Below are positions 1 to 5,329 of a DNA stretch of 5,329 bases, piece by piece. The DNA lies in the NCBI GenBank assembly GCA_021845155.1, contig JAKBSB010000113.1:1-5329 (forward strand). The letters run 5' to 3'. Origin of the DNA: Thermoplasmata archaeon. GTDB lineage: Archaea > Thermoplasmatota > Thermoplasmata > Thermoplasmatales > Thermoplasmataceae. Below the pieces are notes generated by a model. It ran no database searches. It was not told the origin of the DNA and was given only the letters and a program-made list of their open reading frames with translations. Both the position numbers and the translations under genes were made by a program. The first letter of the stretch is position 1, and the number at the start of each line of letters is the position of its first letter.

Positions 1-804
1 TTTTTAAAAAGCATAATCCCTCTGTTCGAGGACTGGGGACACGGTTATGATGCTAGAATCCATATCCTGGACTGCTCCCCCCTGATCGATGAATTCACTC
101 TTTCAGGAAGTTATACCATGCCCAATGTCGAGTTCAAGCGGGCAATTTACATGCTTGCAAGGAAGATAGGAGTCCGGGATGGTTCATGCGGCATAGTTAC
201 CGGAGAATGTTTGGGGCAGGTTTCGTCCCAGACCCCTGAAAACCTAATGGCAATAGAAAACGGGATTAATTTCCCGGTATACAGGCCGATTATTTCATGG
301 GACAAGGATGACACAACCGACCTTGCCAGGCGGATAGGCACTTTTACAGGCGAGAACATGGGGGAGTACTGTGCACTTTTTGCAGACAGGCCTGTCATCA
401 AGGCAAGGTCCTCAGACATGAACCGTGAGATGGAAAATTATGATCTAACGGATTCAATAGTAAATAATGCTGTGACCCTTAGATCTTCTGAACTTATGGA
501 ATACTACCGTACCCTGGTTTCAAACAGGCCGGGCATTTCCGGAATCCCTCCTGATGCCATACTGGTTGATCTTGGTAGCGGAAGGGAAGGCCCTGCACTG
601 CCGGATGCACAGAAGGTTGATCCTTCCAGGCTCAAGGAATTCATTCTTCGCACCGGAAAAGAGAAAACTTACCTCCTGTTCTGCAGGAAAGGGCTTCAGA
701 GTGCTCACTGGTCTGGCCTCCTGAGGTCGGAAGGCATCAATGCGTTTTATACAACAGAGTCAGAATTGTTGAAAAACAGGCCAGGAAAGGAAGCCAGCAA
801 CTGA
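1..804 (+). CDS. thiI: tRNA 4-thiouridine synthetase ThiI, C-terminal part with rhodanese domain (5' truncated by window edge)
   Basis: ThiI uses ATP to adenylate U8 of tRNA and delivers persulfide sulfur to make 4-thiouridine; in many organisms it also serves thiazole synthesis. The frame is open from base 1 with no stop, so the ATG at 118 is an internal Met and the true start and probably the P-loop lie upstream. 267 residues are visible. Numbered from base 1, residues 67-82 carry TGECLGQVSSQTPENL, the ThiI family signature. Next comes the RPIISWDKDD...LARRIGT block, then EYC with Cys124 (matching E. coli Cys344). Residues 183-267 form a short rhodanese-like domain with the persulfide Cys228 in FCRKGLQSA (matching E. 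coli Cys456). Both members of the catalytic Cys pair are therefore present, implying E. coli-type persulfide chemistry. The rhodanese entry strand reads VDLGSG instead of the usual D-I-R-S, and the Arg closing the active loop is Ala. It ends 11 bases from a convergent gene. Confidence 0.93.
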   Translation, partial: FLKSIIPLFEDWGHGYDARIHILDCSPLIDEFTLSGSYTMPNVEFKRAIYMLARKIGVRDGSCGIVTGECLGQVSSQTPENLMAIENGINFPVYRPIISWDKDDTTDLARRIGTFTGENMGEYCALFADRPVIKARSSDMNREMENYDLTDSIVNNAVTLRSSELMEYYRTLVSNRPGISGIPPDAILVDLGSGREGPALPDAQKVDPSRLKEFILRTGKEKTYLLFCRKGLQSAHWSGLLRSEGINAFYTTESELLKNRPGKEASN

Positions 805-815
805 TTTTGCCTGGA

Positions 816-1982
816 CTAGGTAAGATTGATCCTGTCCATTATACCGTTCATGCCTATGGCAGCGGCCACTTCTTTTGCCCTCTCCTCGAACATTGCAAGC
901 TTGTCCTTCATGAATTCGGAGTCAAGTACATCATTTCCGGATATGGTAATCTTTTCACCTGCCAGAAGCCTTGTGATTAAATTAGACACATCCTCCTCAA
1001 TTATGCCGAAAATTGTTATAATGAGATCGAAATAGTTCATCTTTGTCAGGACGTCGTTGTCCCTGAGGTTGAGTTTCAATAATTTCAGTTTCTTTTCCTG
1101 CAGGTCGGCAATGCTTCTTGTCAGGCGATCCATTATGCTTGTAAGTTCCCCTGATTCAAGTTTGTTGTTCAGTGCAGGCTGAGATGTTACATCGACTTTC
1201 TGGAGCTTGTCACTGTATTCCACGTCCAGGAAAATGCTTGAATCAGCTCTTGAGAGAACAATCCTGAACTGCGATTCTTTCTCGGGGTCTACAAATACCA
1301 CGGAAAGATTCTGCTTGGTGAGTTCCGCGGAGTCCAGGTAGTATCGGTCCATCCTCTCGTAGTCAACTGCAGGGTCCTTGCTTATCCAGGTCTCTGCAGT
1401 TCTTACAGGAATCTTGTATCCTTTGGACAGGGCCGCGAAATAAAGCTGGGATTTCAGAAGATCAGAATTTTTGGTATTGGCTGCAAATTCATAATATATA
1501 TCCCTCGGGCACCTGTTCTTGATCCTCACGTCGTATGCCCCTTCAGCGAATTTTATTGAGAAATTCCTTTCGTTAACCGGAATCGGGTCCCTGGCAAGAA
1601 AGGCCTCTGCACTCTTGGTTGCCTTGGATCTGTCTGATTCGACGCTGTTTATGATTTCCTGCTGGTTTGATGCAATATCCTTCGAGACTTTATCCTTATA
1701 CCTGCCCAGAAGTACTCCTGTGAACTCCAGAAGCTGGTCGGCATATTCCTGAAAACCTGTTGACCCGGATTCCTCCTGGAAAGTTTTCAGCAGTTTTGAA
1801 ATATCATCTTTTATCCTGTCAACCCTGTCCATTCTTGCTTTAATCTGGTTGTTAAATTCCTCGAGATCTTTCTGGTCTTCCATAGCCCTGTCGGAATATG
1901 AAATGGCATCCAGTAGATCAGTTAATGCGTAATAGAGAGTGCGTGCGTATTCCATCTCTTCCTGCATATCACTCTGAGCCAT
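816..1982 (-). CDS. Uncharacterised coiled-coil-rich soluble protein
   Basis: I do not recognise this family. From the ATG at 1982 it is 388 residues; an ATG at 1997 would add five residues (MHSHL). I prefer 1982 because a TATA-like box (about 2002-2011) lies about 25 bases upstream, the expected spacing for a leaderless archaeal message, whereas it is only about 10 bases from 1997. Counting from 1997, residues 10-130 are strongly helical and charged, probably coiled coil. Residues 140-275 look like a mixed alpha/beta globular domain (NFSIKFAEGAYDVRIKNRC, then LSVVFVDPE, FRIVLSRA, SIFLDVEY as likely strands). Residues 278-385 are again helical, with a Lys/Leu-rich segment near 300-312. There is no signal peptide, membrane segment, nucleotide-binding loop or metal motif, and only one Cys. 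It is divergent from the membrane operon starting at 2160 and convergent with thiI. A structural or scaffold role is possible but not shown. Confidence 0.85.
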   Translation of the reverse strand: MAQSDMQEEMEYARTLYYALTDLLDAISYSDRAMEDQKDLEEFNNQIKARMDRVDRIKDDISKLLKTFQEESGSTGFQEYADQLLEFTGVLLGRYKDKVSKDIASNQQEIINSVESDRSKATKSAEAFLARDPIPVNERNFSIKFAEGAYDVRIKNRCPRDIYYEFAANTKNSDLLKSQLYFAALSKGYKIPVRTAETWISKDPAVDYERMDRYYLDSAELTKQNLSVVFVDPEKESQFRIVLSRADSSIFLDVEYSDKLQKVDVTSQPALNNKLESGELTSIMDRLTRSIADLQEKKLKLLKLNLRDNDVLTKMNYFDLIITIFGIIEEDVSNLITRLLAGEKITISGNDVLDSEFMKDKLAMFEERAKEVAAAIGMNGIMDRINLT

Positions 1983-2001
1983 TAAGTGGCTATGCATTAA
2001 A

Positions 2002-2011
2002 GTTTATTAAG
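2002..2011 (-). promoter_or_regulatory. TATA-like box for the coiled-coil gene
   Basis: On the minus strand this reads CTTAATAAAC, an AT-rich archaeal TATA-like element. Its centre is about 25 bases before the ATG at 1982, so transcription would start at or next to that codon (leaderless). This is a reading by eye from spacing and composition, with no transcript data. Confidence 0.5.
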
Positions 2012-2113
2012 AATTCCCTGTAGTCTCAATCAAAACGATGCATTCCTGGCGGAACCCTGAAAATACCATTCCCGTACTGGGGATTTCACGGATAGATTAA
2101 TAAAAGGAACAAC

Positions 2114-2128
2114 GAAAAGAGATATATA
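2114..2128 (+). promoter_or_regulatory. BRE and TATA box of the membrane-protein operon
   Basis: GAAAAGA followed by GATATATA resembles an archaeal purine-rich BRE next to a TATA box. Initiation about 26 bases downstream would fall near 2150, giving a very short leader before the ATG at 2160. It is the only strong TATA match in this intergenic region facing the operon. Confidence 0.6.
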
Positions 2129-2147
2129 GGCATGATAAAATAGCCAT

Positions 2148-2152
2148 AGGAG
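2148..2152 (+). promoter_or_regulatory. Shine-Dalgarno site for the small membrane protein
   Basis: AGGAG lies seven bases before the ATG at 2160, matching the archaeal anti-SD (CCUCC), and supports that start. It falls almost on the predicted transcription start, so whether it is fully included in the message depends on the exact initiation base. Confidence 0.55.
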
Positions 2153-2159
2153 AAATTTT

Positions 2160-2633
2160 ATGGCTGATAAAGAAGAACCTCTTGACCCAATTATGGAAAG
2201 GCTGTTCCTTGACATAAAGTCAATAATGATACTCGGAAGGAATGACCCGCAGGTTCAGAATGACATGAGAAGAAGAATTTTTGATTCCTATGATGAGGAT
2301 GTTGCCAATTTCAGGGAAATTATCCAGAGGGGAAAGGCAGTGGATTTCAGGAATCTCCTTTTCATGGCCATTGGAGAGATCGTTTTCGCAGGACTCCTCC
2401 TTCTCATAGGGCTCAACCTCCTAATACCGTCAATATTCTCAGTGGCAGATCCGTCCAGGATTATTGACTATTTCAAGAATTTTATTTTAACATATTCGAA
2501 CACCATAGGGTTTTTTGACGTAATCATAATCGTGGATTTCTTCATATCCATCCTTATGCTGATCTCGGCGTTTTATATGTTGAGACAGGCATCGGGAAAC
2601 CTGAAGGAAGCTGGGCTTCTGGTCTCTGGTTAA
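2160..2633 (+). CDS. Small two-helix membrane protein, first gene of the permease operon
   Basis: A 157-residue protein of no family I recognise. The N-terminal 62 residues are hydrophilic and charged (acidic MADKEEP start, then an Arg-rich DMRRRIF stretch at 35-41). Two hydrophobic segments follow, about residues 65-91 and 117-141, separated by a loop of about 25 residues. The short C-terminal tail is LRQASGNLKEAGLLVSG. By the positive-inside rule the N-terminal domain and tail are probably cytoplasmic, giving a helical hairpin. The ATG at 2160 is supported by an SD site and an upstream TATA box. Its stop is one base from the start of the APC permease, so the two are very likely co-transcribed and translationally coupled, which makes an accessory or stabilising subunit of the permease a reasonable inference. 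There is no catalytic motif, and it could equally be an independent membrane protein. Confidence 0.82.
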   Translation: MADKEEPLDPIMERLFLDIKSIMILGRNDPQVQNDMRRRIFDSYDEDVANFREIIQRGKAVDFRNLLFMAIGEIVFAGLLLLIGLNLLIPSIFSVADPSRIIDYFKNFILTYSNTIGFFDVIIIVDFFISILMLISAFYMLRQASGNLKEAGLLVSG

Positions 2634-2634
2634 A

Positions 2635-4494
2635 ATGAGGATAAACTTCAGCTATTCCAAGATCATCCCGCTTGTTTTCAAGATAATCGTCGTGGCACTT
2701 GGGATAATAGTGCTGATATTCTCCGCATCTTATCTCCTCGGGGGTCTCACGAAGACAAACCTGGCTCATGACATGGTTCCGGGATTTATCATGGATCTCC
2801 TGGGTTCGGTGATTGGGGTCATATCCGGCATTGCACTTATTTCAATACTTCCGGAATCCCTTATTGTAAGGTTCCGCAGACCATCCAGCCATGGCCTTCC
2901 AAACCCCACATACGGGTTTTACATCCTTCTTGCCATAGGCGTAGGTTCCACCATCGGATCGCCACTGTTCATAATACTTCCAGTTAATGTGGAACAGTAT
3001 GCAATTGTGTCAATCATATCACTGCTCCTGGCCACTGCCCTTTCATTCCTCATGGCCCGGATTTACAATGTGATGTACCACCAGGTTCGTTTAAAAGGCA
3101 TGCACGCTGTTGGAGGGCCGTCATTTGTAAAGATGGCCATAGGGCCAAGCTCGGTAAGGTATTTTATTTCCAGATTTTCCATGTGGATCGCTAATACAGC
3201 ACTGGCTGCTTTTTCAGCAATATTTTTTGTTGAGTTTAATTTCCAGGTAATACCTGGCATTCTTACAGCCCTTGGATACACCGGTCTCCTGAACAGCATA
3301 GTTGTTTATTCCATAACAGGTATTTTCATATTATGGTTCATACTCAATTCATTCTTCGAAAGAAGATTCATTAAAAAAATAGGAATTATACAGGTGGCAC
3401 TTGTTGTTATACTGGTCGCTGTCATAGTATATCAGGCCACAGCACTTGGTTTCATAGGATCGTGGAACCTTTCTGGAATATTTACTCTCCCGCATGGAAA
3501 CATTGTTGAGGATATCCTTGAAAATACAGGTTATCTTTTCATCCTGTTTTTTGGGTTCCAGGAGATTCAGGCAATGGAAAGGGAGACACTTGAGACCGGC
3601 AAGATTCCAATTCTTTCAAGGATTCGCAAGGGTAAGCTTTACAACAAGGAGACACAGGTTTTTGCTGCAATGTTCACAACTGTTCTCATAGCTTCAAGCG
3701 TAATGATTCTTCTTGCTTTCGCACTGTTCTCCCTTCATGCCAACGCAACTGCAGTGAGCAGCTCTAATATACCAATGATATATATAGCGGGTCAGTACCT
3801 GGGAATTCTTGGAGAAGCACTTACTGCAGTCATATTCCTCATAGCCACCATTACGACATTTGTCCCTGCGTTTCTTGCAGCATCCAGGCATCTGAGGACC
3901 CTTGGGGAGGATGGATTTTTTCCAAAATCTATATCATCCGTTTCATGGATATTCACTCTTCTCCTTATTGTTATACTTTCATTGAGCAATGGATCATTTC
4001 TTGTTGACATAACAGATTTCATGGTGCTTTCCAGTCTATCCATGATATCCCTTTCACTCCTCTGGAACAGGAAAAGGATCACCACCAGGAATGTAACAGG
4101 CAGCGCCATCTCCCTGATTGTGGGGGCAGGTTGCCTGATTGCTGCAGTTTCTGTATATTTCATTGATCCCTCAGTTGTTCTCCTGGGTGCCGTGGCAATA
4201 GTTCTCAGCTATATGATCTATGATGCATTTATGCTGGGATCAGTGGGTCTTCAGCTTTTCATAGCCCTTCTTGACATAACACTGTTTGTTTCCATATCCC
4301 TTCTGCCATTTTATTCAGTTCCGACATATTTCCCGCACATTCCGGCACTCCCTTTCCTCACTGCATTGACATCCATAAAAATACTCAGTATTGTCCTGGC
4401 CGCAAGTGCTGCTGCCATCATCATAAATCTTGCGATGGATCTGTTTGTTATTAACAGGATCAAGATAAACCCGGGCTGGAAGAAGAGAATCTGA
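2635..4494 (+). CDS. APC-superfamily permease with N-terminal membrane extension
   Basis: Probable secondary transporter of the amino acid-polyamine-organocation superfamily; the substrate cannot be told. It has 619 residues, longer than the usual 430-550. Two hydrophobic segments (about 10-36 and 50-72) precede the recognisable APC core. Core landmarks are GVGSTIGSPLF at 102-112 (the broken first core helix, normally G-x-G-x-I-G-x-G-I-F), GGPSFVKMAIG at 160-170, FFGFQEIQAMERET at 305-318 (the family's broken sixth helix with its acidic end), and AASRHLRTLGEDGFFPK at 415-431 (the S-R-x-x-x-x-x-x-x-D-G-x-x-P loop). Further helices run to about residue 605, for roughly 14-16 in all, then a basic tail KINPGWKKRI. 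The ATG at 2635 has no SD; it sits one base after the previous stop, so translation by reinitiation is likely. It is convergent with the next gene across three bases. Amino acid uptake or exchange is the default family guess. Confidence 0.85.
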   Translation: MRINFSYSKIIPLVFKIIVVALGIIVLIFSASYLLGGLTKTNLAHDMVPGFIMDLLGSVIGVISGIALISILPESLIVRFRRPSSHGLPNPTYGFYILLAIGVGSTIGSPLFIILPVNVEQYAIVSIISLLLATALSFLMARIYNVMYHQVRLKGMHAVGGPSFVKMAIGPSSVRYFISRFSMWIANTALAAFSAIFFVEFNFQVIPGILTALGYTGLLNSIVVYSITGIFILWFILNSFFERRFIKKIGIIQVALVVILVAVIVYQATALGFIGSWNLSGIFTLPHGNIVEDILENTGYLFILFFGFQEIQAMERETLETGKIPILSRIRKGKLYNKETQVFAAMFTTVLIASSVMILLAFALFSLHANATAVSSSNIPMIYIAGQYLGILGEALTAVIFLIATITTFVPAFLAASRHLRTLGEDGFFPKSISSVSWIFTLLLIVILSLSNGSFLVDITDFMVLSSLSMISLSLLWNRKRITTRNVTGSAISLIVGAGCLIAAVSVYFIDPSVVLLGAVAIVLSYMIYDAFMLGSVGLQLFIALLDITLFVSISLLPFYSVPTYFPHIPALPFLTALTSIKILSIVLAASAAAIIINLAMDLFVINRIKINPGWKKRI

Positions 4495-4497
4495 GGA

Positions 4498-5004
4498 TCA
4501 GTGTTTATTTTCTTCCATCAAGGGAGATGAACGGTATTTCTCTGCCTCCCTCATTGCCATATCAACAGCTTCAGATGGATCAGAGGCGTGCATGAAAATT
4601 CCATCTCCGGGTTTTCTGTGATCGATTTCAAGATCTCCAATTGCCACTACAGTTTTTCCTTCTGAGATTGCAAAAGACGCTTCTGACAGTGTTCCAGACG
4701 ATCCGTCAATTGCGATCAGTGACTCCGATGCCCTGACTATCAGGAAATTCCTCATATAACCAATTCCTGTAGGAATTTTTATGCTGAGGTGGCTGTTGCC
4801 TTCCATAACCCTTAAACCGGGAAGGATCCCGACAACTGAGCCGCCGTTTTCTGAAACCCCTTTTGAAACCCAATCCATCACGCCACCAAGTCCGCCGCAG
4901 AATACGGTAGCTTTTCTTTCAGCCAGTAATTTTCCCACTTCATATGCAATAGGCATGTACTTTTCATCTGCCATACTTCCGCCTATGACTCCTATATTGT
5001 ACAC
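4498..5004 (-). CDS. TIGR00725/LOG-like Rossmann-fold protein
   Basis: A 168-residue protein of the group often annotated as TIGR00725 or lysine-decarboxylase-like, related to the LOG nucleotide phosphoribohydrolases. It starts at GTG (5004), needed because NIGVIGGS at 3-10 is the first Rossmann strand and the next Met (residue 11) would cut into it. Motifs in order are CGGLGGVMDWVSKG (36-49), VVGILPG (57-63), GIGYMRN (80-86, Arg85 matching the LOG catalytic Arg region) and GSSGTLSE (101-108, Glu108 being the conserved acidic residue). The last differs from the LOG pattern P-G-G-x-G-T-x-x-E in lacking the Pro and second Gly, as TIGR00725 proteins often do, so activity on nucleotide monophosphates is plausible but not certain. 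The length is normal for the family. A TATA-like box lies about 22 bases ahead, suggesting leaderless transcription. It ends three bases from the convergent permease gene. Confidence 0.86.
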   Translation of the reverse strand: MYNIGVIGGSMADEKYMPIAYEVGKLLAERKATVFCGGLGGVMDWVSKGVSENGGSVVGILPGLRVMEGNSHLSIKIPTGIGYMRNFLIVRASESLIAIDGSSGTLSEASFAISEGKTVVAIGDLEIDHRKPGDGIFMHASDPSEAVDMAMREAEKYRSSPLMEENKH

Positions 5005-5022
5005 TCTCCCCTATTCCCATAA

Positions 5023-5031
5023 TATATTAAA
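5023..5031 (-). promoter_or_regulatory. TATA-like box for the LOG-like gene
   Basis: The minus strand reads TTTAATATA here, centred about 22-23 bases before the GTG at 5004. That is the right range for leaderless initiation at or beside the start codon. A GGGGAGA run directly abuts the GTG and is too close to act as a normal SD. Confidence 0.5.
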
Positions 5032-5102
5032 GTTTGGAGATTTCGCCTGCCTTCCGGGCAATAAATTTTCATTTTCTGCCTGTGTACTCATACCCTCATT
5101 GT

Positions 5103-5140
5103 AATTTTATGCTGACCATTTTCGCCCTTAGCATAAATTT
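5103..5140. repeat. Inverted repeat in the divergent promoter region
   Basis: TTTATGCT (5106-5113) and AGCATAAA (5130-5137) are a perfect 8-base inverted repeat with a 16-base spacer. Two more matching pairs lie beyond one mismatch. Each arm read outward is AGCATAAA, TATA-like on its own strand. The plus-facing arm is correctly placed for the HIT gene. The pair may be two divergent core promoters, a regulator site covering them, or chance in AT-rich DNA. Confidence 0.4.
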
Positions 5141-5143
5141 TTA
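5132..5143 (+). promoter_or_regulatory. TATA-like box for the HIT gene
   Basis: CATAAATTTTTA is AT-rich, with its centre about 25-30 bases before the ATG at 5166. No SD lies ahead of that ATG (the preceding bases are ATTAACTTCCC), so a leaderless message is the likely arrangement. Confidence 0.5.
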
Positions 5144-5165
5144 CTTAACCGTTCATTAACTTCCC

Positions 5166-5329
5166 ATGGATCCATGTGTATTTTGCAGAATTGCTCAGGG
5201 TATGGAGCCATCTTACCCGGTTTTTGAAAATAAACACGTACTTGCTTTCCTGGATAACAATCCATTCACGCAGGGGCACACTCTTGTGATCCCGAAAAGG
5301 CATTACATAAACATGTTTGACATAGATGT
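5166..5329 (+). CDS. HIT-family (histidine triad) protein, N-terminal part, cut by window end
   Basis: HIT proteins hydrolyse or transfer nucleotides from substrates such as AMP-linked amines and dinucleoside polyphosphates. The first 54 residues are visible. The start MDPCVFCRIAQG has the Cys4-x-x-Cys7 pair that in many prokaryotic HIT proteins binds a structural zinc with later His residues. Then come YPVFENKHVLAFLDNNPFTQGHTLVIPKRH (residues 19-48), the conserved strand with D-x-x-P and G-H-T-L-V-I-P-K-x-H of the HIT fold. The H-x-H-x-H catalytic triad lies past the window end, so catalytic competence cannot be judged. The ATG at 5166 places the CxxC at the usual distance from the N terminus and follows a TATA-like box. 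It is divergent from the LOG-like gene. Confidence 0.92.
   Translation, partial: MDPCVFCRIAQGMEPSYPVFENKHVLAFLDNNPFTQGHTLVIPKRHYINMFDID

Noticed and set aside
118..804. A complete 228-residue gene starting at the ATG at 118
   Set aside because: The frame is open back to base 1 and residues before this Met continue the ThiI fold (DARIHILDCSPLIDEF), so the ATG is internal and the gene is truncated by the window.
2070..2083. Small inverted repeat TCCC/GGGA with a 6-base loop between the divergent genes
   Set aside because: A 4-base stem is too short to call an operator or terminator without comparative support.
2030..2215. 61-residue minus-strand frame across the central intergenic region
   Set aside because: It covers the operon promoter and the start of the 2160 gene on the opposite strand, and shows no recognisable features.
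3792..4163. 123-residue minus-strand frame inside the permease gene
   Set aside because: It is antisense to a clearly conserved APC region (the AASRHL...DGFFP loop), with no promoter and no recognisable protein character; a shadow frame.
5048..5060. Hairpin TGCC/GGCA upstream of the LOG-like gene
   Set aside because: A 4-base stem with a 5-base loop, no T-run and no riboswitch-like context; expected by chance.
4781..5104. 107-residue plus-strand frame opposite the LOG-like gene
   Set aside because: It runs antisense through the conserved Rossmann motifs and the promoter region; its composition is Pro/Ser-rich, as expected from an antisense frame.

Overview
The window looks archaeal, most likely from the Thermoplasmatales or a close relative. 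Four things support this: AT-rich TATA-like boxes about 22-30 bases ahead of start codons with little or no leader, heavy use of AGG for Arg and ATA for Ile, mid-range GC, and a gene set (ThiI with a rhodanese tail, APC-type permease, small HIT protein, orphan coiled-coil proteins) usual for such genomes. The assignment rests on reading the sequence, not on a database search.

Layout: (1) 1-804 (+) is the 3' part of thiI, a tRNA 4-thiouridine/thiazole sulfurtransferase whose 5' end lies outside the window. (2) 816-1982 (-) is an unrecognised, soluble, coiled-coil-rich protein, tail-to-tail with thiI across 11 bases. (3) 1983-2159 is a divergent promoter region. (4) 2160-2633 (+) is a small two-helix membrane protein, and 2635-4494 (+) is a 619-residue APC-superfamily permease. 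They are one base apart and almost certainly one operon. (5) 4498-5004 (-) is a Rossmann-fold protein of the TIGR00725/LOG-like family, tail-to-tail with the permease across three bases. (6) 5005-5165 is a second divergent promoter region carrying an inverted repeat. (7) 5166 to the window end (+) is the N-terminal part of a HIT-family protein.

The genes do not form one obvious pathway. thiI, the LOG-like protein and the HIT protein are housekeeping nucleotide/tRNA enzymes. The least understood part is the centre: an orphan coiled-coil protein divergently transcribed from a two-gene membrane operon whose permease has an extra N-terminal region with two membrane segments. The substrate of that permease cannot be read from the sequence. 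I see no CRISPR array, insertion sequence, tRNA, rRNA or other clear mobile element. Coding density is very high and no gene-free stretch reaches 300 bases.
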